Part shown: positions 10,933 to 24,666 of the stretch, piece by piece
Layout of the letters: each line of letters starts with the position of its first letter
How positions within the stretch are numbered: position 1 is the first letter of the stretch
Assembly: GCF_000204055.1 (NCBI RefSeq)
Contig: NW_006768781.1
Location: forward strand, 337,246 to 401,245
Source: Melampsora larici-populina 98AG31
Lineage: Eukaryota > Basidiomycota > Pucciniomycetes > Pucciniales > Melampsoraceae
Length of the DNA: 64,000 bases
Reading direction: 5' to 3'
Notes under the pieces: generated by a model
What the model was told of the DNA's origin: nothing
The model's database searches: none
The model's input: only the letters and a program-made list of their open reading frames with translations
Program-made: the position numbers and the translations under genes

Positions 10933-10941
10933 CCCACAACC

Positions 10942-11931
10942 GTTTGAGTCAACTGATGACTATCGCTAACATGATCAAGTGATCACAGCCACGGGATGGG
11001 CTGTGCAGTCTGCCTTGGTTCACCGCAAGCCAAAAGTAAGCGGGTCCACACCTCATCCTAGCTTAACAAAAGCCCAACAGCGGGGTCGGAGTGGACTGGG
11101 GTGGAACTTGACCACCTATTTTATGAGATTCACATCTGCCCTTATAACAGCGCCACGCCATGTATTACGTATATATCAACAGCTTAAAGACGGTGTTTCC
11201 ACAAATATTCTTGCCCGAATAGCGGTTCAAACTTGTCAAGGAAAAGACTTTATGAAACCTTTTGAAATAGGGAAAACTAAAAGCGGAATTTCTTGATTTG
11301 TTCAGTATTGCGAGTGTTCATCCGACGCTGACACAATCTACATTATCATACCGCGATCAAACCCGTTGAAGCCCAAAGGGAAAAACACATTCTCATCACC
11401 TCTTGACATCTTCCTGTCTGAATTTTGCCGTACCGATTCTCATTCTTCGTTTGTCACGCTAACTTTTTCTATAGTTCATTATGGACAGCATGTACAATTT
11501 CAATCCAAGAAGAACAATCTATTTCCACGATATACAGCAAGAAGAAAACTAATCAATCAATATTGTAGAAGGAAAGTTACACAAACACATAAAGGTTGTT
11601 TTTCAATATAGATATAGATCAAGATCAAATAAATGTATGAAAGAAAAGAAGTTACGAATTCGAAAAGAGATTTTCAATGAAAGAACATATCAAGTTTTTA
11701 ATTTGATTGAAATAAAGTTCGAAGAAAAAGTCCAAATTATTGACTAGAGTTTATCTATGTAGTAAGCTTCTGATTAAACTAAAAACTGTCAAGAGAAAAA
11801 ATTGAAGATTATCCATAAAAAAATAAACATGACAAACACAAAAAAAGCAAGGAGAAAGGAATAATGAAAGACTTAAAATAATTCAAGAAACTTTTGACAT
11901 TCAATAATAAGTAAAGAAATCAAATTTGCCT
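10942..11931. other. Intergenic; no gene supported
   Basis: A short plus-strand frame from 10979 lacks an ATG start or family match. Bases 11060-11085 (CTAGCTTAACAAAAGCCC) look like a second, truncated copy of the TIR of the neighbouring element. The last 300 bases are AT-rich 3' flank of the minus-strand gene. Confidence 0.35.
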
Positions 11932-14164
11932 TTACGAATAATCTCTACCACTTGTAAATAATAAAGGAGCACCAATAGAACCTTTGATCCTAGGTCTATC
12001 TAAAACAGATACCTTAGCAGCTGAACAACGACCACTACAACCGCACTTTTCGCACTTTGAATCTTGATCGCTCTATTTTAAACAGAAACATATCATCAGC
12101 ATATTTGAATCATAGTTGACAAACAAAGATCAGAAAGTAACGTACACTTTCATTATGAAGAGAAATATGCAAGTAATTCTCACGTTCAGCTTTAAGTGAA
12201 GCGATTTCATCCTTCAACGTTTTCACTTGTACTTCAAGTTGGTTTACTTCATCTTGTTTATTCTTCTTGGAACCGGTAGATTTATTTGAATGATTAGATT
12301 TAGGTGGTATCGAGTTTGACATCGAAGATAATGTTTGAATAGGCGAAGGTAAGGTACTTATATCAGAATCACCAGAAGATGAATCACACTTAAATAATGA
12401 AGGTGAAAATTGATTTTCTTGCAACTCAGATGATTGAAGTAATAAATCGGCTGAAAATCCGGCCGAAAATGCCATAGAGATCGGTCTTAAATTCAATGTC
12501 TGATGTTGTAATGGATTTAATTGATTTCTTCTTGAATGTAAATTAGTTGGAAGTGGTACAGCTAATTGTTCAACCGCGTTATTATTCGAGTTGGGTTGTT
12601 GTTGTTGTACTGCAAATGCCGCAAGTTTTCCTCCAAATGATTTGTTACGAGTACGTGGGAGAGGTGCAGATGGTAGACCAGAAGGTAAAGGTCTAGCAGC
12701 TGGCATAGGATCTGCTCCACCATTCCGAATCACTTGTCCTACTGGACCAGAGACTGATCGAACTTCGTCATGAGTTACTGATCCGACTGCCTTCTTGAGT
12801 GACCGTAAGAAACCAGCACTTTTCTTCTTCTTGAGCATTTTACCAGATAGACTAGAGGGAGTTACTGATCTAGGTGCCAATTCAGGGTAATTGAATGCTG
12901 CATCCACCGGGAAATTCTCTAGAGATGAGAGGGATCGGTCTTGAGATCGAGTAGCGGAGGAGTCAGGTTCAACAGACTGTGATCGACGTGAGTCTGAAGA
13001 CGGTCCTGCCAACGGTAAAGTGGGTAGTGCGGTTGGAGCAGGTGCTGAGGAACTAAGGGCTGATTTATTCATTGGAGGCTGAGCAGGTCGACCGGTAGAT
13101 TGTTCAACGAGCTTGGCAGTTTGAGAGTTTCCTGTTGCGGACGGAAGACTTGACCAGCTGGTACTAGGTGTGGCGGCGGATGTACTGGTATGAGTTATAC
13201 TATTTGAACTTTCACTGGGAGTTCTAGATAGACCCAAGGTAGAGGATGAAGTATTGAGATCCTCATTTTTAGTGCTATCGGTAGAGGATGATGTAGTTTC
13301 TGTGGCTTTCGGAACAGGTGGATCGACGATATCAAAAAGTACCACATCAGTAGCTTGACGAGCTCTACTACCATTTCTCCGAGCGCCACCCGTTAAGACA
13401 TGTGAGAGAGCAAATGGAATCTGACGCAAAGAAGGACTTGGAGAAGTACGAGGAAGAATATTATTATGATCTAGTTGACTACCACTCTCGTTAGAATCTT
13501 CCTCGCCCGTCGAAGTCTCACTCCAAGGAGCATCACCATGTCGAGTAAGTTTTGGTCCCAGAAAGGTCTTCATCGGACTCAGTTCAGTGGACATATCTTG
13601 AGCGGTACTGATTGGACGAGGAGATCCACCAGAGATTAAAAATTCCTGTAATGATTTCGGCGAGTGAACTTCGGAGGGTTTTGTGTTACAACCTTCGTTA
13701 GTCGCGATATTTTCTTGATCCAAATTATCCAATGTTTTCGACACGTCAACAGCAATTGTACGACGAGCCTTGAGGATTATAGGCGAGTAAGATGAATCAG
13801 GAGAATCTGAAGTGATACTAAGACGTTCAGATTGGATATCTTGTAAAGTCTCTGAGTCAGGATCAACGTTGAGAACGGAGGGTGAATATTGACTACCTTC
13901 AGTAATTGCAATAGAAGTAGGAGTCTGTAAGATGTTAGTCGAATCAACTTTAACCGTAGATGAAGGAGTGGAAGGTTTTATAGTTGGATTTGGGCTAGGA
14001 GGTAATTGAACGCTCTCTGAACCAGGTGAGTGCAAAGATTTTAAATAAGTTTGGTTAAAATGAGGGTGGATACGAGCGCGAGCTACTAAAAGATCTTTAA
14101 GATCAGAGGATGGAGGACAAGGAGACGAAGGGGAAAATTGAAGTTGTTTGTTCGAAGTGCTCAT
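11932..14164 (-). CDS. Serine/threonine/proline-rich protein with C-terminal coiled coil and Cys cluster, unknown function
   Basis: Model: complement of join(11932..12072, 12146..14164), 719 aa, intron 12073-12145 (73 bases, phase 0, GTACGT donor). The ATG at 14164 is the first in frame. Residues 1-590 are low complexity, rich in Ser, Thr and Pro, and probably disordered, with many SP/TP sites. A basic patch (KMLKKKKSAGFLRSLKKAVG) lies near residue 440. Residues about 630-672 form a coiled coil (VNQLEVQVKTLKDEIASLKA). The second exon adds CEKCGCSGRCSAAK, a possible metal-binding cluster missed if the intron is ignored. I do not recognise the family. The layout suggests a cytoplasmic scaffold or signalling protein, but that is only inference. 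Confidence 0.7.
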
Positions 14165-16139
14165 GACGAATTTATAGTTTGAAGTTTGCCAGATATGATA
14201 TAACAGATACGCGTGAGCTGAAATGGATAAAAGGTTCAGTGATCAGTGGATCCAAATTGAATATAGCATCATTCCTTGTTCAATATCTTTACAAAACAAT
14301 GTGTAATGACATGGGAAAAATCCAAAACACATCATACGTGCCGAGCTCACGCAAAAAGAGGATAAACAGAGATGATGAAAATGTACGCACTGGATCTTGG
14401 CAAAATTTGGCTCAAACGTTGGATCTAACGAGTGAGATTGATAAGTCACACGTGGTAGGTGGATGATCAAAGAAAGGAGAGATGGTAACGCAGGGTCTGA
14501 AGTTTGAAAGAAAACTGAATGAACGAGAAGATGAGGATTTGAGGGGGGTGACAACGGGAGTGTTGATTCTTGACACTTTGAGAAACTGAAGTTTAATATT
14601 GATATCGTGCGCCAAGGTAAGCACAACATTCAACCATGAGTTTATACGAAATGCAAACTCACCCTCAAGAAATGTTGAATTATTTTGATCAGAGTAGCCT
14701 AAGTTTTGATGGTTTTGAGATCAGTGAGAAGTCCAGTACGGCAGAGAGAGGTGAGCTTGAGAATAATACTCAACGACAGTCAACAAAAACAGATGGTCAA
14801 TGAGTTGATAATTTGAATCCTTTGTGTAAAGAATAACAGATATCAATAATATTTCAGATGAAAATGTTGAGACAATCAAGAATAGATGAATGTGATCCCT
14901 TCAATGTATGATTTGAATTCTTGGAGTGATAAGATCCTGAGTCGAATTTAAATGATAGTGATGATGAGATGTTGATGTTGAGTTGGATTGATGTTGGTAT
15001 TGAAAATAAAGAAAGTGTTTATTATTGTTGAGGAAATTGTTAAAGGAAATTCAAGAATTAAATGTTAGGATATGATAATGATTATTCGGAAAAAGGCAGG
15101 CAGACTTCAATTAATGACTGAATGTGAATTGTTTTTTTTAACTTGGCAAGGTACGAAGGATATGTTTTAAGGATCTACTTCATGTGTCGTTTTTTTGAAA
15201 AAAGGGGCAAGATGTTTTGATCAGGATCTCAACTGATCTCAACCTGAACCTTTAACACCGATTTTTCGATGCTAACGATTCTTAGTCGGTTTAAATGATG
15301 ATGGATAGTAAGAAGATTGAGAAACAATAAAGCAAACTGGAATGATGTTGGGCAAATCAACCAAAACTTGAATGAGTGTGACTCCCTGATGAAGATGAGT
15401 GGGCTTTAATCCACAGCAAGACTCGCAATCAGCATTGCTTTATCTCGGTCAAGACACCGGAATTGATTGCTGAAACAAGCCTTATCTGGCCTTGCAGTGG
15501 TGTGAACAATCTTAAAAAGCATACATACTCTAAACTTTTGGGTCTTGTTTAATCTTTAAAAAGAATTTGCGAGATTAATCAAGGCGCCTTAGTCAATTGA
15601 CCATGAGAATCGTTTGATTTTATACCAAGCTCAGCGGGTTATCTACAACAAAGAAGCTTTAAAAAGCATGTTTCGATTTCAAAATTCACACCAACAACTT
15701 TAGGATGCGCTTGCCTTAAAGCCCCTTTCACAGTCTAACCTAGTCAAACACCATGGAGTACGTTGACTCAGGAGAGTAACACAGACCCACTTTCTTCGAG
15801 GCAAAAAGTCCTGGCTCACCTAGATTGATTCCCAACCAACGAATAACAAATGTTTTCTATAGGCTATTCCATTTGCATATGCACTCGTCAAAGCATATAG
15901 ATATGCGGGAAGATTCAAATGCAGTCCTGGGTATTGATCTATGAGTCTCATACATAGTGCACATACATTGACAACTCCCATTCTAGTCCTGTGAAAATGT
16001 TGAATGATGGATGACAAGGAATTAAGTTGGATGGTCCCGAAACCCGAATAAAGTCAAGGATAGGTCGGTACAGCTTGGGTGTGAATCCTGCACTACAACG
16101 GTGTATGCGGCTCTTGATTTGAATTTAATTTTCTTGAAG
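14165..16139. other. Intergenic region between divergent genes; no gene seen
   Basis: About 2 kb lies between the divergently transcribed serine-rich gene and the proline iminopeptidase gene. The short frames are not supported. It presumably holds both promoters; the 14165-14700 part would be the 5' leader of the minus gene. No repeat or RNA gene recognised. Confidence 0.4.
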
Positions 16140-17853
<1,714 letters not shown>

Positions 17854-18325
17854 AAGTAGTATGGTCCATCTCTTGAAATTGATACTTTTCTTAATATAAC
17901 TGATTGTTGTGAATCACAATCTGAAAAAATCATGTATGTGAAACAGAAGTTTTCATTGTTCAACCACTTGATCATCCTGGCTTTTGGAATTGCATCTGCT
18001 GATTGGATTGGCCTGTCCTGTCCTGTCCTTCCATGAAGCATAACATGATGTATGGCACTGATCATGCACTGTTATAATTGTCACAAGGATTCAGTAAGTT
18101 CATTTGATTCAAAGTCAGATGTTTTTGGAACAAATCCTATTTCAGAAAGTCAAGGGCAGAGCAACCACAGCATACCTACATTTCACAGACTCTTGATCAT
18201 AGTCAAACCAGAACAATGTAGTGGTCATGTCACAATCTGGGGTGTGCCATCGGGAGTCTCCACATCTGGGGGTGAGTCAGGACTCTGGACATCACATGTG
18301 ACTGCTGCCTGTGATCTGTAGCTCA
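17854..18325. other. 3' flank of the iminopeptidase gene; no gene seen
   Basis: The plus-strand frame at 18052-18321 has no family match or start context. The stretch ends at the TCA target duplication (18323-18325) of the next TIR element. Confidence 0.35.
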
Positions 18326-18737
18326 CACCATGGGAATAATTTTTCTTCAAACCTCATTGTAGCAAATTGCAGTGACTGGATCCTCAAATCTCTTCAATTG
18401 TGGGTCTTGTTTGCCTTGGGTTTGTCAGTTTCCCTCCCCCCAAGCAAAGTTGTGATTACAAGTCATTCAACTATCTACTGCAGAGAGCTCATGGCCATGC
18501 ATACAAATGTACATAAAGGTAGATCTCACAAGGGGGATCTCAGCATCTGTGAATTGACTGTAGTCAAATCTTCAAGGTTGAAAGGTGTTGTTGGACATGA
18601 AAGAAAATGGATTGTACAGTGGGGGCACACCCAAGAGTAACCAGCAACCTTAGGCAAATGAGACTCACAATTAAAGAGAGCTGCAGGCCTGGTCACCACA
18701 ATTCACAAGGGTTTCATGCAAAATAATTCCCGTGGTG
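18326..18737. mobile_element. 412-bp MITE of the CACCAC family, TSD TCA
   Basis: The left end is CACCATGGGAATAATT and the right end, inverted, is CACCACGGGAATTATT. The arms match imperfectly over about 130 bases, sharing CTTCAATTGTGGGTCTTGTT-like sequence. Flanked by TCA at 18323-18325 and 18738-18740. Two longer relatives with the same ends lie at 35369-36883 and 36972-37984. 3-bp duplications and CAC ends suggest a CACTA-like or related superfamily; no transposase is inside. Confidence 0.75.
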
Positions 18738-20163
18738 TCACAGCTTTGAATCCACATATGCTCTGCTGTGCAGACACAATATCCAACCTGTAAATTTGAG
18801 AAATCCTTGTGAGAGTCTGATTGAGAGGTGTCACCACCATGAATGTTTGATCATATAACTTTTGTGAAAGTGTGTGAAATTGAGTTGATAAATCTTGAAG
18901 AAAAATAGATGGACAGTGGTACTAAAAATAAATACAAGTTTCAATTCTGGAAAATGATGAATCAAAATTAAATTGAAGTGGTCGATTTCAAGAGAAACAA
19001 TTAAATTTCACTGTGAACTTCTTTTTCTGTGATTGGCATTTTCTCAAGCTGAGCTCTGGCCCTGGTTATCCGTTGGATCTGGATATTGGATGGGTCCTTG
19101 AAGCCATCCGGTAGCCGGATACTCCCGCCGGTTCGGTTGACAGAAGAGGGGGCAAAAAAAATTAATCCTTGCTGGATATCCAGTATATTTGAAGACATGT
19201 ATTGGCATGTATTTCAAAGGGATTTAAAGGACAGCAGATTGAAAAAAAAAAACAGAAACAAATAAAAAAAATTGAAGAAACTATTTACTTTCCTCCCCAT
19301 CACTCTTGTACTTGTCAGTCTTTTTGAAAAACTTCCACATGCAGCTTGTTGGGTGATTAATATGAGTTGAAATAACTGCGATATCTGATCAAGTGATGAT
19401 AGGAGGGAATATGGTATACTGTAATTGATTGATATTTGAGTGGGGTTAAACAGCTGGAGGCTGTTTGAGGTGGTGAACTGTGGGAAGAATGTTTTTTGTT
19501 TTTTTATTTTTTGATTAAATTTTTTTGATTTACTGCTGGATATCCGGCGGATGGCCAGCTTGGATGTTGTATCTGACATTTTGGAGAAAAAAACCGGTTG
19601 CATATTCTCCAACTTGTCCAGTCAGTAAAAAAAACTGGTGGTCCAGATGTTGGAATCGCCAAAACTTGCCAGATAGTTGCCGGAGCTCAGGTTGATTTCA
19701 ATGTGTTGATTCAAACACTTACTTTTGTATTGCTTGCGAGTTTCCCTGTTGTATTGATTTTTAAATTTTGAGGCTTAATTCATTGTAACAATCTGTGATC
19801 TTGGTGCTTTCTTCATGGCCTCTTTCAAGCGTACATATTTCCCTAAACATTACATTGATCTAAGGAAGTGGGGGATTGTCAAAAGGGAGGCAATCACAAA
19901 AGCTGAATAGCATTGAGTGAATATCCACTGTATTACACCAGTCAAGCCACAGCTTGGACCTAGGAAAGAGGCAAAAGGTTTCATTAAATATCTTGGATAG
20001 AGTCTTGCCGCCCAACCTGTTGGGCTAGAAGGCCGTAAGGCAATTTTTCAAACAAGCCCTAGCAAAGGAAACAAATAGATATGCAATATGATCAGTTACA
20101 AATTACCCAACAAGAGAGAGTGGAAGAAGTAAAATGAAACCAACCACTTGACTTGCATACATC
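18738..20163. other. Repeat-rich non-coding stretch
   Basis: No gene supported. Bases 19045-19700 form a weak imperfect inverted structure (GAGCTC-containing ends, repeated GGATATCCAGC/TCCGG motifs around 19110, 19180 and 19540), probably an old TIR element. A homopolymer-rich segment lies at 19236-19275 and 19490-19530. It ends at the ATGTT target site of the LTR element. Confidence 0.35.
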
Positions 20164-20168
20164 ATGTT

Positions 20169-21115
20169 TGTCAGCCTGACTATAACTGCGGTAGCTAAAT
20201 GAGTAAGAAGTTGAGAGGCTGAAGCTTACTTTCACGAAATGTAGATGTCTTCTCTAGATCAGAATATCGTAATTTTTGGTTCTTCGTGTTTAGTGTTAAT
20301 TTCTTGAGTTAAGTACGAGTCTTTTAACCAACTCGTCTACTAAAGTGAATACCGAGGTAGACTTGCTTTAGGTGTGCTTTAGCAGTAGTGAAGGAACTTG
20401 AGTTCGATCAAAGGTGTAGAAAGAAAATAAAGACGAGATCTTCAGTCGAATAACCCTAGTTAAACGATCTTTAAAGAAGTCGTGAAGCGAAAAAACAATA
20501 AAAGGATTCGGTTCAAGGAAGAGGTGATGAAACGATGAAATGACTAAGTCGTACAATAGTTTTGAAAGAGCTCTAAATCTAGATAGCTAACAATCGCACA
20601 AGTTTAGTGGGAAGACTATTGTAGAAAGGTCAATCAAAAAGGGGAAAAGGTAAAAGGTATGTTTAAAGTAGTTGTTGTAAAGTTTTTAAAGTAAGATAAT
20701 CTGATTCCTTTCCCTTTAGGTCGAACGTTGGTTTATTTATATCTGGATCTTTCTACTGAGCTACTGTTTGGTCAGTGTCTCATTTCGTAGTTTCCAGGGT
20801 TTTCAAGTTACTAATAACATGGAACTCTGGTCTGGATAGGAATCATTCTGCCTGGTTACTTTGTACTTGGTCTGAACGAAGTGGGAATAACTAAAGGGCT
20901 GGTTAGGACCTTTACGTCATAAGGGTTTTCTTTGACTCGGCGTTTTTATCATCTGGTCTATAGGTTTTTCTCAGCTCCTTGTTTTATATGTATAATACAC
21001 TCTTGAAACTCGAGTGATAGAGTTGTAAGTTTTTAGTTTTTTGTATATCATTATTTTATGTATTTTATGTTCAATCTATGGGGGTTCTGCTCTGCAGAAC
21101 CTCTCCTGGTTGACA
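20169..21115 (-). repeat. 3' LTR (left copy), 947 bp
   Basis: Begins TGTCAGCCTGACTATAACTG on the plus strand and ends CTCTCCTGGTTGACA. It matches 30239-32087 apart from the 899 extra bases of the inserted TIR element and a few substitutions and short indels (for example GGATGATTC versus TGATTCC near 31675). This uninterrupted copy gives the empty site for the 30571 insertion. Confidence 0.9.
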
Positions 21116-21146
21116 CTCGCCGGGGCCAGAGAGAAAAAAAAAATTT

Positions 21147-22796
21147 TCAAGAGTTTTTCTTTTCTACCCTAAACTTTCTAAGCACTTGCAATGCGTTCGA
21201 TATCTTGTCTTCCGAGAGCCACTCGTCGCAATCTGAGGGTTTTCCCTTATACCTGACTAAATATAGTCTTACATCTTTACCCGCGAGTTTAACTCGTTTC
21301 TGCTCTAGAACTTTCAGTACCTCTTTAGGTGCTTCATCGTCAAAAGGAACGATTTCCTCGGTTGGTCGTCTGTTTGCGAATTTCCCGGTGTCCGCTTCTT
21401 TAAAGTGTTTTAGCAGCGACACCGGAAATGTGGGATGCTTTCTCGCGAATTCTCCGGTTAGCAATACCTCCACTGCATTCGGACCGTGGAGTTTGACAAC
21501 TGTAAAAGGACCTACGAACGAATCCTTTAGTTTTCTAGGGCCTTGTATGGTACTGAAGTTGACAGTGGATACTAGGACTTTATCTCCTACCAGGAACTCT
21601 GGTTCTTTATGTGTCTTATCCCACCGTGTTTTGTTATATTTAACTGCATCGTCTATACAATTCCTAGTGTGACTTCTAGCTTTTGTCAACAGGTCGTGGA
21701 AGCTTAGAGACGTTGGATGGATGTGGATAGATTTGTCTCTGATCAAATCTTTAGGTGTTCGCGGATTATACCCTCGTTCAATTTCGAACGGTGTTTTCTC
21801 AGTCGTGCTGTGGATGCTTGTATTATAAGCTAGTTCCAAAGCTGGTAGCAGAGATCGCCAGTTGTGCGTGTAACCGTCCTTATCTTTGAAGGATAAACCG
21901 AGTGCACAGTACCTTCGAAGCATGTCTTCGAAGGTCTGTATCATTCTCTCTGCTAGCCCGTCTGTTTGAGGGTGATATGCGGTGGACATCGCCAAGGTAG
22001 TACCCATAAGTCTCATTAGGCCTGTCCAGAATTCAGATGTGAATTTGGGGTCTCGGTCACTAATGATCACTTTGGGTAAACCACTATCGGTGATGATATG
22101 CTGCCAGAATAGGAGAGCTGTACCTGCGGCGTCTATTTCTTTGTGGCAGGGTATGAATCTTGCTCTCCTCGAAAATTGATCGACTACCACAAGTACGCTA
22201 TTCGCGCTGTCATGGCCCGCTGGTGGTAAACCAGTTACAAAATCCATATTTATTATTTCCCAGGGGAACTTTGGTTCTTCAATTCGTTGGAGCAAACCAA
22301 ACCGCTTCCCGGTTTGTTTGTTCGCTTTCTGACATCTTTCGCATGAGTCTACGTACTGTTTGACGTCATCTTTCCATTCTGGCCACCACGCAGTTGAAGC
22401 CATTCTGTGCAAGACTCGTTCTTCACTCAGATGTCCCGACATAAAATTGTCATGACATACTGCGAGTAGTTTCTCAATGTCTGTTTTATTACATATGACT
22501 ACAACATTCGTGTGTCTTTCTTTATAATATAATAATCCTGAGATGACTGAAAACTTACCTTCCTCGAATGGTTTTTTCCATTTTGGTTGGAGCGTACTTT
22601 CCAGCGTAACATTTCTTTGTTCTAGTCCAAATATTTTGATCAAGGTTGTAATGTTAGGGTCTTGCGCGTAACTTTCTTCTACCTGAGCAAAAAATTCATC
22701 TGATAGTTTGCACAAACTTAAACCCATGATCGGGATGTCTCTCTCTTCATCTTCAGCTTCCCAAGCCGGATTGTCCGGGGTGTTTGGCATTGCCAT
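21147..22796 (-). CDS. Integrase of the LTR element (H2C2 zinc finger, DDE core, chromodomain)
   Basis: 549 codons open on the minus strand. From the N-terminus: H2C2 zinc-binding region (CHDNFMSGHLSEERVLHRM then CERCQ), retroviral-type core with Asp in MDFVTGLPPAGHD, Asp in VIISDRDPKF and Glu in AERMIQTFEDML, GPF/Y-like module (FVGPFTVVKL), and a C-terminal chromodomain (VRLYLVRYKGKPSDCDEWLS). The enzyme cuts and joins element cDNA into chromosomes; chromodomain integrases typically target modified chromatin. Upstream it joins RNase H in the same frame except for a TGA near 22836. All catalytic residues are kept, so this segment looks intact. Confidence 0.9.
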   Translation of the reverse strand: MAMPNTPDNPAWEAEDEERDIPIMGLSLCKLSDEFFAQVEESYAQDPNITTLIKIFGLEQRNVTLESTLQPKWKKPFEEGKFSVISGLLYYKERHTNVVVICNKTDIEKLLAVCHDNFMSGHLSEERVLHRMASTAWWPEWKDDVKQYVDSCERCQKANKQTGKRFGLLQRIEEPKFPWEIINMDFVTGLPPAGHDSANSVLVVVDQFSRRARFIPCHKEIDAAGTALLFWQHIITDSGLPKVIISDRDPKFTSEFWTGLMRLMGTTLAMSTAYHPQTDGLAERMIQTFEDMLRRYCALGLSFKDKDGYTHNWRSLLPALELAYNTSIHSTTEKTPFEIERGYNPRTPKDLIRDKSIHIHPTSLSFHDLLTKARSHTRNCIDDAVKYNKTRWDKTHKEPEFLVGDKVLVSTVNFSTIQGPRKLKDSFVGPFTVVKLHGPNAVEVLLTGEFARKHPTFPVSLLKHFKEADTGKFANRRPTEEIVPFDDEAPKEVLKVLEQKRVKLAGKDVRLYLVRYKGKPSDCDEWLSEDKISNALQVLRKFRVEKKNS

Positions 22797-22835
22797 CCTA
22801 CTAAGCGCGTCGGCGTTACTATGCAGGATGCCTGG

Positions 22836-23129
22836 TCAATGAGTAATTGTCATGTATGATTTATACTCTTGTATAGCCATTTGCCATCTTAGCATATGCC
22901 TAGTTGGAGTTTTTGTATTTAATAAAGATTTTATAGCCTGGCAATCAGTGATAACTTCGAAGTATATACCGTCAAGGTAATAGTGAAGTTTATTTAGTGC
23001 CCAAACTAGTGCGAGACATTCCAACTGAGGTGCTCCGTATCTCTTCTCGCTTTCTTTAAGTTGTCTTGAGATAAAGCAAACCGGCCCGTTAACAAGTTTA
23101 TTGTTAACTACTTGTTTTTGGTGCAGTGC
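22836..23129 (-). pseudogene. RNase H C-terminal part, split from its start by the hAT insertion and ended by a stop
   Basis: Contains ALHQKQVVNNKLVNGPVCFI, SRQLKESEKRYGAPQLECLA and YFEVITDCQAIKSLL, the typical Ty3/gypsy RNase H sequence (Glu in QLEC, Asp in ITD). It ends at TGA directly before PGILHSNADALSRM, which belongs to the same protein, so a single nonsense change separates RNase H from integrase. Its first half (ending ILYVDASFLGLGA) lies at 24323-24600 on the other side of the inserted element. Confidence 0.85.
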
Positions 23130-23137
23130 TGCCCCGA

Positions 23138-24322
23138 CAATACCCGAATCGCTCCGCTCTAGATAGCTGTTTCGGAGCGATTTCGGAGCGGATTTGGAAC
23201 CCGCTATGACCTCCGCAGTCCATAGCGGAAACTGCGCACCGAACTCGAGCCCCAGACTTTTCCATAGCAAAAGGACCGCTACGCAATGCCCCGGGACATC
23301 GGGTTCTCCGATATATAGCGGACATCATGATCCAAGGGGTGGGTAGAGGGTTGTCACCCCACCCCTTCACTAGATCGACGCCTCACGCCACCCACCTTCA
23401 CCTCTTTTGATCTTAGATGACCACTTCACCTGTCTTAATTGGTCCTAGTCCATCACCACCTCCACGGCCAATGGAACACGACCCCTGGAATACATTTCAA
23501 GGGCCAAAATGTGGTCCAATTGACTACCAAGTTGTATTAGTAGTGATCTTTTGGTCAGTGAGATTCTATCCCTCATCTTTGATTGATTCAATCAAAGATA
23601 CTTACTTGTTCTTTTCTCGTTACCCACTCAAACAGTTATTACTTCCATCATAATTGTAACCTTTTGCTCATATCGTATATATCAATTTCCGCCACATCAT
23701 GTGCATGCGAGCGGACTTTTTCAGCCGCTGCCGATGTGTGTACACCTTCAAGAGGCAGTATGCTCCCAAAAACTATGGAGCGACTTGTTGGATCTCAAGC
23801 GTGGTTGAAGGAGGGAATCGTCCCTGATGGGGTGTTTGAAGAAGCTGCCAAAGCGCTTCAATCTTATATGCAAGCATTGGTAAAGAAGCAATCATCGGGA
23901 AAGATGACCCGATAGGTCCATCAATTTACTTTCATCGAAAGAATTTCTTTTTATACAATTTCATTTCTTACACGTGTTCCTTCCTTAAAGTGACTCAAGT
24001 CTCACCTTGACTCTGAGTTTTCTTATTATACATGTTTCTCTTGCTTCTGATGTCTCTATGAAAACACGTCCTACTCTCCTACGTATCTAGCCCTATGGTC
24101 ACGTACAAATATATTTGAAATACAAAATTTTTGTTTGGTCTTCCTACATCACCGCTAAGTGCGCTATGTAGCGGGAATTGATCAATTCCTCCGCTCCGAT
24201 ACCTGGCAAGGATTTTTTCCATTTTCATAGCGATCTCGGAGCGGAGCGATTCATAGCGCCCACTCCGAAACGATATGAAAATGGACCAAATTTCATATCG
24301 TTTCGGAGCGATTCGGGTATTG
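23138..24322 (+). mobile_element. 1185-bp hAT-derived element inserted in the RNase H region, 19-bp perfect TIRs
   Basis: Ends are CAATACCCGAATCGCTCCG and its exact inverse. Flanked by GCCCCGA at 23131-23137 and 24323-24329. Both subterminal regions are full of GGAGCG/CGCTCC repeats, typical of hAT elements. The interior (23583-23915, plus) keeps only the end of a transposase. Being internally deleted, it is non-autonomous. Confidence 0.85.
23670..23915 (+). pseudogene. hAT transposase C-terminal dimerisation domain remnant
   Basis: The frame reads ATSCACERTFSAAADVCTPS then RGSMLPKTMERLVGSQAWLK and ends at 23915. This is the hATC dimerisation motif (ATS..CERxFSxA, then L....MExLV...W). The upstream catalytic region (DDE residues, BED finger) is missing from the element, so this is a fragment of a longer protein. 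Confidence 0.8.
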
Positions 24323-24663
24323 GCCCCGAGTCCTAAAAAACTAGCATCAACATACAGTATAAATGGCTTAGAAAAATCTGGCTGCAAGAGGCAAGGTGCT
24401 GAGGTAAGGAGTGTTTTCACGTTATTCCAGGCTAGTGCTCTTTCTTCCGTTATCGTAAACTCCACTCCTTTCTTTAGTAAATAGTATAGAGGGAAAGTTA
24501 CTTTGGCATAGTTTTCCAAGTACATTCTGTAGTAACTCGAGAATCCCAAAAAGCTTTGGATATCTTTAACGGCCTTAGGCAAAGGCCTATGTATAACCAC
24601 CGCTACCTTATTTTGGTCTATAGCTAGGGTCAGCCCTGATACGATGTGTCCGAGAGCTTTGAC
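24079..24663 (-). pseudogene. End of RT and start of RNase H of the LTR element
   Basis: Minus-strand frame continuing the polyprotein after the TGA at 24667: EVKALGHIVSGLTLAIDQNK, then IQSFLGFSSYYRMYLENYAK (RT thumb/connection) and ILYVDASFLGLGA, the start of RNase H with its first Asp. The element frame is then interrupted at 24322 by the hAT insertion; codons shown beyond that point (to 24079) come from the inserted DNA. Confidence 0.85.
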
Positions 24664-24666
24664 TTC

